In this document: positions 1 to 7,491 of the stretch, piece after piece
How positions within the stretch are numbered: position 1 is the stretch's first letter
How the letters are laid out: the number at the start of each line of letters is the position of its first letter
Source: SZUA-430 sp965227535
GTDB lineage: Bacteria; Pseudomonadota; Alphaproteobacteria; Micropepsales; Micropepsaceae
DNA: 64,000 bases
Assembly (NCBI GenBank): GCA_965227535.1
Contig: OZ245761.1
Location: 3,720,001 to 3,784,000 of the forward strand
Direction of reading: 5' to 3'
Made by a program: the position numbers and the translations under genes
Notes under the pieces: generated by a model
Database searches by the model: none
Seen by the model: the letters and a program-made list of their open reading frames with translations, nothing else
Told to the model about the DNA's origin: nothing

Positions 1-2
1 TC

Positions 3-998
3 CCGACCTGGATCGCCTGGGGCGCGGGGCCGCGGGCGTTCTCCGGCGACGGTCTCTGGTTGCTCGCGCTGGTCGGGCTCGATTTTCAATCGCTGGGCCG
101 CACGGTCTTCGGACTGAGCGCGCTACTGCTCTGGTTTTGCGCAGCCCTGGCGTGGCGTTCTTGGCTGTCGAGCCTGCCGCTCGCAGGTCGAGTTCCAGCC
201 ACCATGGGCATCGCCGCCATTGTGGTTTGGATGGGCTGGGGCCGATATCTTGAGCCCGCGGCCGCAGAGGGCGACGCCGAACCCGATCGCCTCGCGCGCT
301 ACATTGCCGACAAGCACGCCAACCCTGATTTCTCCGCCAACGACCAGAACCCGTTCCTGCAGCCGCGCGAAGAACTCTGGATCAAGAAATCGCGTGCGCG
401 CCTGGCCGCAACGCGCGCCGCGCCTAACACCGCGAAGATCACCGACATTCCTGAAGTTCAAGCCGCCCCCGACCTCGACGGCGTGATCGATCCGTCCGAA
501 TGGCGCAACGCGCAGACCTTTCCCGCCAAAGACGGACGCGGGGGCCGCATTCACGTGATGCGGCATGGCGGCAAGCTCTATGTCGCAGGCGAAGCGTTTT
601 CCGACCGCACCCAAGAGGGGTTCGATCAGATGCGCGTTTACGTCCACATCGATCTGACACCTGCCTTCATGAATGAACGCGTGTTTGTCTCGGGCAGCGG
701 CGGTGCGACCAGCTTGCGCTCCGTCCGTCTCCCAGGCGCGAAGCACGAAAGCACCGAATGGGATGTCTTGAGTGACATTCGCGGCGTCAGCGCCGTGCGC
801 GGTCACCGCCAATTCGAACTGGCCATCGGCATCGACGAAGCGGGCTTGCCGGAGGGTGGCGTCTTTCCCTTCTTCGTGGAAATCGAAGGCGACCCAATCC
901 GCACAGAAGCCGGCAAGTTCAAAGCCCGCCGTATCGAGGGCCGCGTTGGTACGCTCGAAAAACCGCTGTGGCTGCGCTTGTCCTTGCCGGGACGTTAA
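3..998 (+). CDS. Membrane protein with C-terminal CBM9-like domain (5' truncated)
   Basis: The reading frame is open to the left edge of the window, so the true start lies outside; a TTG at 60 is only an internal codon. What remains has two hydrophobic segments near the N-terminal side (around LLALVGLDF and GLSALLLWFCAALAW, then MGIAAIVVWMGW), followed by a soluble region. The last ~170 residues begin with LDGVIDPSEW, a pattern seen in family 9 carbohydrate-binding-like domains of sugar-binding or membrane-anchored proteins, and are beta-rich. The natural reading is a membrane-anchored protein with an extracytoplasmic CBM9-like domain. Its catalytic part, if any, is outside the window. A histidine kinase gene follows 73 bases downstream on the same strand. 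The domain call is by motif only. Confidence 0.55.
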   Translation, partial: PTWIAWGAGPRAFSGDGLWLLALVGLDFQSLGRTVFGLSALLLWFCAALAWRSWLSSLPLAGRVPATMGIAAIVVWMGWGRYLEPAAAEGDAEPDRLARYIADKHANPDFSANDQNPFLQPREELWIKKSRARLAATRAAPNTAKITDIPEVQAAPDLDGVIDPSEWRNAQTFPAKDGRGGRIHVMRHGGKLYVAGEAFSDRTQEGFDQMRVYVHIDLTPAFMNERVFVSGSGGATSLRSVRLPGAKHESTEWDVLSDIRGVSAVRGHRQFELAIGIDEAGLPEGGVFPFFVEIEGDPIRTEAGKFKARRIEGRVGTLEKPLWLRLSLPGR

Positions 999-1071
999 TG
1001 CGCCATTTCTTAAGCGGCGCCGCGTTAGGCTGAGGCCTTCGACCACCACCACCCGCCCAGAGCCGCCGCCG

Positions 1072-2475
1072 ATGACCGCATCGTCGCACTCACCGATCCC
1101 GCCCCAGGATAGCGATCGCTGGTTGAAGCCCCGCGTGGACATGGTCATCGCGTCTTTGCCGCTGACGATGGTCCTCAATCCGATTTGGGCGGCACTAACG
1201 ATCATCCCGCTCGGCGGCGCCTATCCCGCCTTCGGGACGGTCGCTTTGGAGATCTTGTTCGGAGTCGTTGCGCTGCACGTGTTCAACTCGTGCCTCGCTG
1301 GCGCGATCTACCTGTGGTCCAAGCGCACGCAATCCTCGGACCGGAAAGTATTTCACGCGCTCCTCAGCTTGCAGGCGTGGCTCAGCATCTCGTGGGGCGC
1401 CGGCGTGCTCGCGTGCTGGGAAGACGGCAACACCACGAACAACATCTTCCTCGCGCTGCTCGTCATCGGCATGAGCTGGGCCCTTGCGATCACGCGCTCC
1501 TTTCATCCGGTGCTTTTCGCCCTCGGCGTCATGCCGATGATGACGATATTCTGGTTGCGCGCCGTGTTCGCGCCGGGCGAGGCGGCCTCTGTGCTCGCGT
1601 TCTTCGCCCCGGTCTTTGCCGCCTACGCCTGGTTCCTCGGCGCCTCGGCGCGCGACCGCGTCAACCAGATGCTGGCCGCCCGCTTCGAACTTGAAGACAT
1701 GGCCGCAGCGCTTGAAGCCGCACGCAACGACGCAGTGACCAAGACCGTCGACGCCCAAGCCGCCAGCGCTTCGAAATCGGCCTTCGTCGCCAACATGAGC
1801 CATGAGCTGCGTACGCCGTTGAACGCGATCTTGGGCTTTGCCGAAATCATCCAAAGCGAAGGCGTAGGCGGCGAGGTTCCGGCGCAGTATCGCGCGTACG
1901 CCGGCGACATCCGAGAGTCCGGCGCGCACCTGTTGAGTCTAATCAACGACATGCTCGACATCGCCAAGATCGAAGCCGGCAAGATGGAAATCGACCGCCA
2001 ATTGCTCGACATATCGGGATCCGTCGACGCTGCCGTTCGTTTGATCTCGCAGCGCGCGGAAACCAAGCGCCAAACCGTGGCCGTCACCGTCGATCCGACG
2101 GTGCGCCTCGTTGCCGACGAACGAGCGTTCAAGCAGATCCTGCTGAACCTCTTATCGAACGCCGTGAAGTTCTCGCCCGACGGCAGCAAATTGGCCGTCG
2201 TCTGCGCCCATCAATCCGACGGCGCAATGCGCCTAACCGTTGAAGACGAAGGCCCCGGCATACCGGACGAGAAGATCAAGCAGCTCTTCCGTCCGTTCTC
2301 GCGCGTCGACAACCGCTACGACCGCAGCACCGGTGGAACGGGCTTGGGGCTGGCGCTCGTGCGCGGCCTCGTCGCGTTGCATGAGGGCAGGGTCTGGCTC
2401 GAAAACAAACCGACGGGCGGTCTCATCGCCACGATCGAATTCCCAAGCCTCGACGCTCGCCGCGCAGTCGCTTAG
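1072..2475 (+). CDS. Membrane sensor histidine kinase (DivJ/PleC-like core)
   Basis: This 467-residue protein is a two-component sensor kinase that autophosphorylates on histidine and would pass phosphate to an unlinked regulator. The N-terminal ~195 residues contain about six hydrophobic segments forming a membrane sensor domain. A coiled linker (200-230) leads to the H-box, SHELRTPLNAILGFAEII, with phospho-acceptor His244. The ATPase domain has the N-box LLNLLSNAVKFSPDG, the G1 box EDEGPGIP and the G2 box GTGLGLAL. The kinase core resembles alphaproteobacterial DivJ/PleC-type enzymes, but the sensor domain gives no ligand. The ATG at 1072 was chosen because upstream in-frame codons would overlap the preceding gene and encode arginine/serine-rich sequence without domain character. 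No response regulator gene is adjacent. It converges on the Sel1 gene with a 4-base overlap of stop codons. Confidence 0.85.
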   Translation: MTASSHSPIPPQDSDRWLKPRVDMVIASLPLTMVLNPIWAALTIIPLGGAYPAFGTVALEILFGVVALHVFNSCLAGAIYLWSKRTQSSDRKVFHALLSLQAWLSISWGAGVLACWEDGNTTNNIFLALLVIGMSWALAITRSFHPVLFALGVMPMMTIFWLRAVFAPGEAASVLAFFAPVFAAYAWFLGASARDRVNQMLAARFELEDMAAALEAARNDAVTKTVDAQAASASKSAFVANMSHELRTPLNAILGFAEIIQSEGVGGEVPAQYRAYAGDIRESGAHLLSLINDMLDIAKIEAGKMEIDRQLLDISGSVDAAVRLISQRAETKRQTVAVTVDPTVRLVADERAFKQILLNLLSNAVKFSPDGSKLAVVCAHQSDGAMRLTVEDEGPGIPDEKIKQLFRPFSRVDNRYDRSTGGTGLGLALVRGLVALHEGRVWLENKPTGGLIATIEFPSLDARRAVA

Positions 2476-3155
2476 GCAGGCATTGGCCCCGTCATCGCCT
2501 TGAACGACTTGACGCGCGCCTCGCCGTCGGCGCGCTGCGCCGGCGTAAGGCGCCGCTTTAAAAGCCCTAAAGGCGTTTCGTCGGGACCAAGCACCTGGTT
2601 CGTCTTCGCATCGTATCCGATGCCTTGCACGCCCTGGGCGGCCGCCAGCAAGAAGTACATATACGCTTCGACCTCGTCCTTGCGCCCGGCGTCGCCTGTT
2701 TCGACCATCGTCGCGAAATTGTATTGGCCCTGCGCATACCCGTACTTGGCCGACCACTCGTACCAACGCGCGGCCTCGATCAGGTCCGACGCCACGCCAA
2801 GCCCGTGTTCATAGATCGTGCCCAAATCCATCATCGACCGGCGCTCGCCGCCCTTCGCAGCCTGATGGTGATACGTGCGCGCCTTCTCATAGTCGCGCTC
2901 GACCACGCCGCCTTTGCCGTCCATGTACTCGACGCCCAAGCGCCGTGCGGACTCGATGTCGCCCTTCGCGGCCTGTTCCGTCCACCACGCAATAGCTTCC
3001 GGATAAAGGCCGCGCCGGTAGAGATCTTCACCCTCCGAGCGCGCGGCGGTCTGCGCGGACGGCGTCTCCGCCATCGCGCGCACGCCGAACACCGCGACAG
3101 GAACGGCCGCACCGATGGCGGCTACAAGAGCCAGTCGGCCAAGAAAATGGATCAT
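2472..3155 (-). CDS. Secreted Sel1-repeat protein
   Basis: This 227-residue protein has an N-terminal hydrophobic segment (LALVAAIGAAVPVAVFG, residues 8-24) that looks like a signal peptide or anchor. It is followed by about three Sel1-like repeats (residues ~42-190) with typical pieces such as AIAWWTEQAAKGDIESARRL, ARTYHHQAAKGGERRSMMDL and AARWYEWSAKYGYAQGQYNF. Sel1 repeats form alpha-solenoid scaffolds that bind partner proteins. The C-terminal tail (LTPAQRADGEARVKSF) is a common ending in Sel1 proteins. No enzymatic residues are visible. It is convergent with the histidine kinase and followed upstream by a small membrane-peptide gene on the same strand, so the two could share a transcript. 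The specific role is unknown. Confidence 0.8.
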   Translation of the reverse strand: MIHFLGRLALVAAIGAAVPVAVFGVRAMAETPSAQTAARSEGEDLYRRGLYPEAIAWWTEQAAKGDIESARRLGVEYMDGKGGVVERDYEKARTYHHQAAKGGERRSMMDLGTIYEHGLGVASDLIEAARWYEWSAKYGYAQGQYNFATMVETGDAGRKDEVEAYMYFLLAAAQGVQGIGYDAKTNQVLGPDETPLGLLKRRLTPAQRADGEARVKSFKAMTGPMPA

Positions 3156-3167
3156 GGCGAGATGCGC

Positions 3168-3266
3168 TTAGCTGGCCAAAAGCAACAAACCGGCGCCCAT
3201 CAACAGCGCGGACGCGGATGCCAGCACCAACTTCACGCGCAAAGGCAGGTTCAAGAAATTATGCAT
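3168..3266 (-). CDS. Small 32-residue membrane peptide
   Basis: A short reading frame runs from an ATG at 3266 to a TAA at 3168 and encodes a short basic start, MHNFLNLPLRVK, followed by a strongly hydrophobic helix, LVLASASALLMGAGLLLLAS. A GGAG sequence lies about 10 bases before the ATG, a plausible ribosome binding site. The composition (one transmembrane helix after a positively charged cytoplasmic end) is that of small membrane proteins often missed by gene callers. It sits 12 bases upstream of the Sel1 gene on the same strand. No family is recognised. Coding status is inferred from the binding site, the coherent hydrophobic helix and its placement. Confidence 0.45.
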   Translation of the reverse strand: MHNFLNLPLRVKLVLASASALLMGAGLLLLAS

Positions 3267-3312
3267 AGGGTGATGCTCCGGTTAGCGGTCGCCTGAAGCC
3301 TAACCCGCGCCG

Positions 3313-3966
3313 TCAAGTCACCGCAACCCACTCGCCGCTTTCGTGGTCGAGACGCGACAGCCTTCCATCCTGAATGTCGAAGTGCCAGCCATGCAGCTTC
3401 AGAGTTCCATTTTCCAACCGCTCACGCACCCAAGGATAGCCGGACAAATTTATGATGCTGTTTTGAATGACCGCGAACTCGGACGCGCGCCGCTGACCGT
3501 TGTTGTCAAGTGTATCAAAGTTTGCCGGCAGCAATGCACGCGCCGGCGCGGCCACCTCGACCCACGGTTTTAGATAGTCCGTGTCCGGCAAACCTTCGCC
3601 GTGATTGACCAGCGCTTTGACGCCGCCGCAATGCGCGTGTCCTTTGACGATGATGTCCGAAACGTTCAGCACCTTGATCGCGTACTCGACCGCCGCGCCG
3701 ATCGAGCGCGGACGTCCGTCGGGAGCATGCGGCGGCACGATGTTGGCGATGTTGCGCGCCACGAAGATCGCGCCCGGCGGTGTATTGAACACGACGCTCG
3801 GCGACACCCGGCTGTCGGAGCACGCGATAATCAGGATCTTCGGATTCTGACCCTTCTCGGCCAGGCGCTCATACCGGCTGCGCTCGCGGGCAAAGGTCGT
3901 ACGGCGAAACTTGCGATAGCCGTCGATGAGTTTATCGACCGGTGTCGCCTTGCCCCAAACCAGCAT
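3313..3966 (-). CDS. Beta-class carbonic anhydrase
   Basis: This 217-residue enzyme interconverts carbon dioxide and bicarbonate. The zinc site of the beta class is complete: Cys49 and Asp51-x-Arg53 in ACSDSR, and His110 with Cys113 in GHAHCGG. The length is normal for the family. The ATG at 3966 (MLVWGKATPVDKLIDGY) was chosen because the family begins with this kind of helix; a longer frame to 4065 would add 33 basic residues without family character. Upstream on the same strand, 240 bases away, lies a SulP-family transporter. SulP proteins and beta-carbonic anhydrases are often paired or fused, so the two probably handle inorganic carbon together. The enzyme is cytoplasmic, as no signal peptide is seen. 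Confidence 0.92.
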   Translation of the reverse strand: MLVWGKATPVDKLIDGYRKFRRTTFARERSRYERLAEKGQNPKILIIACSDSRVSPSVVFNTPPGAIFVARNIANIVPPHAPDGRPRSIGAAVEYAIKVLNVSDIIVKGHAHCGGVKALVNHGEGLPDTDYLKPWVEVAAPARALLPANFDTLDNNGQRRASEFAVIQNSIINLSGYPWVRERLENGTLKLHGWHFDIQDGRLSRLDHESGEWVAVT

Positions 3967-4129
3967 TCCCGGGACCCCATACTCGTTGCTCGTACTCGGA
4001 CCTCGGCGAATACGAAAGTCGCGCGCTGCGCGCAACAAGCACGCAGCCGAACAGCGTTCATGCACACGCGCGCGACACCCAATTGCAACAGCGAGGTTGC
4101 GTGCGTTCCCCTGGTCCGCGAAGGCAAGT

Positions 4130-4168
4130 AACGAACGTGCGCGCTCGACGTTTTATAACACGTTCGTT
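4130..4168. promoter_or_regulatory. 10-bp inverted repeat upstream of the carbonic anhydrase gene
   Basis: AACGAACGTG at 4130-4139 is repeated in reverse complement as CACGTTCGTT at 4159-4168, with 19 bases between. It lies in the gap between the SulP stop and the carbonic anhydrase start, about 165 bases upstream of the latter. It may be an operator or a processing hairpin. No T-run follows it in the SulP direction, so it is not an obvious intrinsic terminator. Confidence 0.4.
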
Positions 4169-4206
4169 TTGTGGAATGAGGGACGTACATACCGTAGACG
4201 GACAAT

Positions 4207-5886
4207 CTACGAACGCGCGGCGATCAACGCCTTCTGAAGGTTCTTAACAATGGTGACGTTCGGCTTTTCTGTGATCCCCATCGCCTTGATGACGGCGAGA
4301 ACACCAGGCTGAACGTTCGACAGGATCGTCCGCGTGCCACGCCGCGCGGTGTCGTCGATAAATTTCTCGAGCGCCGCCGCGCCCGAACCGTCGATGAGCG
4401 GCACGTTTCCCATGCGCAGGATAAAGGTCTTCGGCGGCGTTCGTAGATGCTCCAACACGTCGCCAAGCCTTGCCGCCGCGCCGAAGAAGAACGGTCCATT
4501 GATGCGAAACACCTCGACGTCGGCCGGAATGTCGCCGCGGCCTTCATAGACCTCGTGCTCGCGCGAGTAATCATCGACATCCTCGTCGATCACCCGCGCA
4601 TTGGTCGAGATCTCCACCGCATCCGCCATGCGGTGCATGAAGAACAGCGCGGCAAGCAGCACGCCGATCTCGATCGCCGTCGTTAAATCGGTGAGCAGAG
4701 TGAGAACGAATGTCGTGAGCAGCACCGCGCGGTCGGCCGGCGGCGCCTTCATCAAATGCTGGAAATTCTTGAGCTCCGCCATGTTCCAGGCGACGACGAC
4801 CAGGACAGCCCCAAGACTCGCAAGCGGCACATAGCTGGCGAGCGGCGCCAGAAACACCATGAACACCAGCAGGAATACGGCGTGCATCATGCCGGCAACC
4901 GGCGAGTACGCCCCGGCGCGAATATTCGTCGCCGTGCGCGCGATCGCGCCCGTTGCTGGAATGCCGCCGAAGAGCGACGAGCCGATATTCGCGATTCCCT
5001 GCGCCACCAGTTCGCAATTCGAGCGATGCCGCCGCCCGGTCATCCCGTCGGCGACGACCGCCGAGAGCAGCGACTCGACGCCGGCGAGAAACGCGATGGT
5101 GAATGCCGACGGCAAAAGCTCGCGCACCCGCGTCAGCGTGATCTCCGGAAAATGCGGCGCCGGCAACATACTGGGCAGCGCGCCGAACTTCGCGCCGATC
5201 GTCGTCACCGGCAGATGAAGCAGCGACACGGCTGCGGCGCCGGCGACGATCGCGATCAGGAACATCGGCCACTGCGGCCGCCACAACCTGCAGCCGATGA
5301 TGATCGCCAGCGACAACATCGCGACCGCGAACGTCGCCGGCTGGAACGTATCGATCGCGCGCGTGTAGGTGATCCACTTCTCGACAAGGGCTGCTGGATT
5401 TTCTGCAAGCTGCAGTCCCAACACCTCGGCGACCTGACTGGAAAAGATGATGACCGCGATACCTGTCGTGAAACCGGTCACCACCGGATGCGGCACATAT
5501 TTGATGAAGGTGCCAAGCTTCGCGAAGCCGGCCAGGATCAGCAGCAACCCCGCCATTAGCGTCGCGATCACCAAGCCGTCATAACCGTGTTCAGCCACGA
5601 CGTTGAACACGACGACGACGAAAGCGCCGGTCGGTCCGCCGATCTGGAACCGGCTGCCGCCGAACGCAGAGATCAAGAAGCCGGCGACGATTGCCGTAAA
5701 GATCCCGCGATCCGGCGTGACGCCGCTCGCGATCGCCAGCGCCATCGACAACGGAAGCGCGACGATCGCAACGGTTAGGCCCGCCGTCGCATCGGCGACG
5801 AAGCGCTTGAGGTCATACCCCTCCCGCAGCACCGTCACTAATTTCGGTACGTAAAGTCTCCAATACGGCGTCGGCTGCGAGGGCAT
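4207..5886 (-). CDS. SulP-family anion transporter with STAS domain (possible bicarbonate/sulfate carrier)
   Basis: This 559-residue protein is an inner-membrane anion transporter. It has the SulP signature region near the N-terminus (DATAGLTVAIVALPLSMALA and then FQIGGPTGAFVVVV), 10-14 hydrophobic segments up to about residue 420, and a C-terminal STAS domain (~445-545) with the DGSG turn in LIDGSGAAALEKF. SulP carriers move sulfate, bicarbonate or other anions. The beta-carbonic anhydrase gene just downstream on the same strand favours bicarbonate, but substrate cannot be read from sequence. Length and domain order are normal for bacterial SulP proteins. The start MPSQPTPYWRLYVPKL fits the family. 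It is divergent from the internal-signal protein at 6087, with 200 bases between them for promoters. Confidence 0.9.
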   Translation of the reverse strand: MPSQPTPYWRLYVPKLVTVLREGYDLKRFVADATAGLTVAIVALPLSMALAIASGVTPDRGIFTAIVAGFLISAFGGSRFQIGGPTGAFVVVVFNVVAEHGYDGLVIATLMAGLLLILAGFAKLGTFIKYVPHPVVTGFTTGIAVIIFSSQVAEVLGLQLAENPAALVEKWITYTRAIDTFQPATFAVAMLSLAIIIGCRLWRPQWPMFLIAIVAGAAAVSLLHLPVTTIGAKFGALPSMLPAPHFPEITLTRVRELLPSAFTIAFLAGVESLLSAVVADGMTGRRHRSNCELVAQGIANIGSSLFGGIPATGAIARTATNIRAGAYSPVAGMMHAVFLLVFMVFLAPLASYVPLASLGAVLVVVAWNMAELKNFQHLMKAPPADRAVLLTTFVLTLLTDLTTAIEIGVLLAALFFMHRMADAVEISTNARVIDEDVDDYSREHEVYEGRGDIPADVEVFRINGPFFFGAAARLGDVLEHLRTPPKTFILRMGNVPLIDGSGAAALEKFIDDTARRGTRTILSNVQPGVLAVIKAMGITEKPNVTIVKNLQKALIAARS

Positions 5887-6086
5887 TGTGGCCCCTCAAA
5901 TCACGATATCGAATCGTAGTATGATCGCGCACTGCAAAGCGAGCGGAGCGTTGCCGCACCGCATGCAAACCTGATTCGTCTGCACGCAAGAGTCGCGCGC
6001 GCAACAGTCGTGCGTTTGACACCTGACTCTGTGGACAGCGAGGATTCCCGCGCGTCGCGAGTGATTCGCTAGAGGGGAATTTGTGC

Positions 6087-7442
6087 ATGTTTGAATCGGA
6101 TCGTTTGGCCGAGATATTCGGCCGTCTTGGAGAGCCTGTGTTCTTGGCCCGTCATGCGGAGCAGAACGGGCGTCACGAAATCACGTTGCACACGATGGAT
6201 CGCAGAAGCGCCGGGCGCTTGAGCGTCCGAGTGCGCGATGCTCTGCGCCGCGAAGGCGCGGAAGCGACCTGCCGCGTCGTCGCGCACAACCCGCGCGCTC
6301 TGCGCCGCGTTCGTTCGCTAGAAGCGCTGGCCCGCCGTTTCGGCGACGGCCGCGTCGTCTACGACCCGACCGGTTTCGTCGCGCGCTCTGAAGCCGTGAC
6401 GGATTGCGCCCGCAGACTGCGCGCCACGCTCGGCGCATCGGTTCAAAGCGTTCTCCTCGATACCGCGCGCCGCACCCTCTACGTCATCGTGCCGGAATCG
6501 GCCGTGGCCGACCGCGCCGACATCGTTCGCCGCGCCGGCGTCATGATGACCGAATGGCAGCAAAGCGTCGATCCGCGCTTCGCGCTCGCCGTCCGCATCG
6601 GCGTCGAGCCGCCGCGCGGCCTGCGCTTGGTCAGTGTCGACGCGCACTCGACGACGCAGACCATTCGCCGTCAGCTTATCGAACGTAAAGGCTGGATCCG
6701 CGGCGCCATCGCCGTCGGCGCAGCTGCGCTGTTCGGCGCGGCCGTCACCGTTCCCGCCCTCGCAGACCCCGCTGTTTCGAAAACGAACGGCTCGATCTTT
6801 GTTCGTGGCGGCGCGTACGACGAAACCGGCAGCGACAGCAACGGCGAAGGCGAAATCCTCGGCAAGGTCACCTTCCCGATCGGCCAACAGTTCGGCGCCC
6901 AGGCTGAAGCCGCAGTCGGCACCGAAGAATACTACGGCTTCGGCGGCCATCTCTTCTGGCGCGATCCCAGCTGGGCGATGGCCGGCGCATTCGTCTCCTA
7001 CGACGACACCAACGGCGTCGAGATGACCCGCTACGGCGCGGAAGCCGATGTCTACCTCGGCCAGTTCACCGTCGGCGGCCGCATCGGCCAGCAAGAAGGC
7101 GATGTTGGCGACGGCACATTCGGCAGCGTCGACGTCAGCTTCTATGCGACGCCGAACGTGGCGATCCGCGCCGGCTTCGAACTCGAACCGGATGACGGCC
7201 GTGATGAAGTCGGCCGCGTCGGCTTCGAATGGCAACCGGCGTTGGATTCCTCGCCGGGGCTGTCGGTCTTCGCCGACGGCGAATGGGGCGACGACTACGA
7301 ACACATCCGCGCGGGCCTGAAGATCCACTTCGGAACCGACGGCATGAGCCTGCTCGATCGCGAGCGCAAAGCCGATCCGTCCACCGTTACCGGCAACCGC
7401 CGCCACGGTTACGGCGGCTACGGCTACACGCCGCCCAGCTAG
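6087..7442 (+). CDS. Two-part protein: basic cytoplasmic domain, internal signal-like helix, beta-rich domain
   Basis: I do not recognise a family for this 451-residue protein. Residues 1-200 are soluble, arginine-rich and mixed alpha/beta. Residues ~204-227 form a hydrophobic helix (AIAVGAAALFGAAVTVPALA) ending in an ALA-DP sequence that looks like a signal peptidase I site, preceded by basic ERKGWIR. The remaining ~215 residues are glycine- and aromatic-rich with alternating patterns (GQFTVGGRIGQQEGDV, YATPNVAIRAGFELEP), as in outer-membrane beta-barrels. The end is a glycine/tyrosine tail. The ATG at 6087 follows GAGGGG with 9-base spacing; a TTG at 6081 is possible. It ends 21 bases before a glycosyltransferase whose start lies in a hairpin. 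It looks like a cytoplasmic domain joined to a porin-like exported domain. Confidence 0.6.
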   Translation: MFESDRLAEIFGRLGEPVFLARHAEQNGRHEITLHTMDRRSAGRLSVRVRDALRREGAEATCRVVAHNPRALRRVRSLEALARRFGDGRVVYDPTGFVARSEAVTDCARRLRATLGASVQSVLLDTARRTLYVIVPESAVADRADIVRRAGVMMTEWQQSVDPRFALAVRIGVEPPRGLRLVSVDAHSTTQTIRRQLIERKGWIRGAIAVGAAALFGAAVTVPALADPAVSKTNGSIFVRGGAYDETGSDSNGEGEILGKVTFPIGQQFGAQAEAAVGTEEYYGFGGHLFWRDPSWAMAGAFVSYDDTNGVEMTRYGAEADVYLGQFTVGGRIGQQEGDVGDGTFGSVDVSFYATPNVAIRAGFELEPDDGRDEVGRVGFEWQPALDSSPGLSVFADGEWGDDYEHIRAGLKIHFGTDGMSLLDRERKADPSTVTGNRRHGYGGYGYTPPS

Positions 7443-7450
7443 TAATGTTA

Positions 7451-7491
7451 TGGCAGTGAGGTCATGAACGAATCGATTGACCTCACTGCCA
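7451..7491 (+). promoter_or_regulatory. Perfect 14-bp hairpin covering the ribosome binding site and start codon
   Basis: TGGCAGTGAGGTCA at 7451-7464 is exactly reverse-complemented at 7478-7491, with a 13-base loop. The 5' arm holds the GAGG ribosome-binding sequence and the A of the start ATG (7464-7466); the loop holds the rest of the start codon and the first few codons. In mRNA this stem would mask initiation of the glycosyltransferase. It could be a translational switch, depend on coupling to the upstream gene (stop at 7442), or be a DNA operator. Confidence 0.7.
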
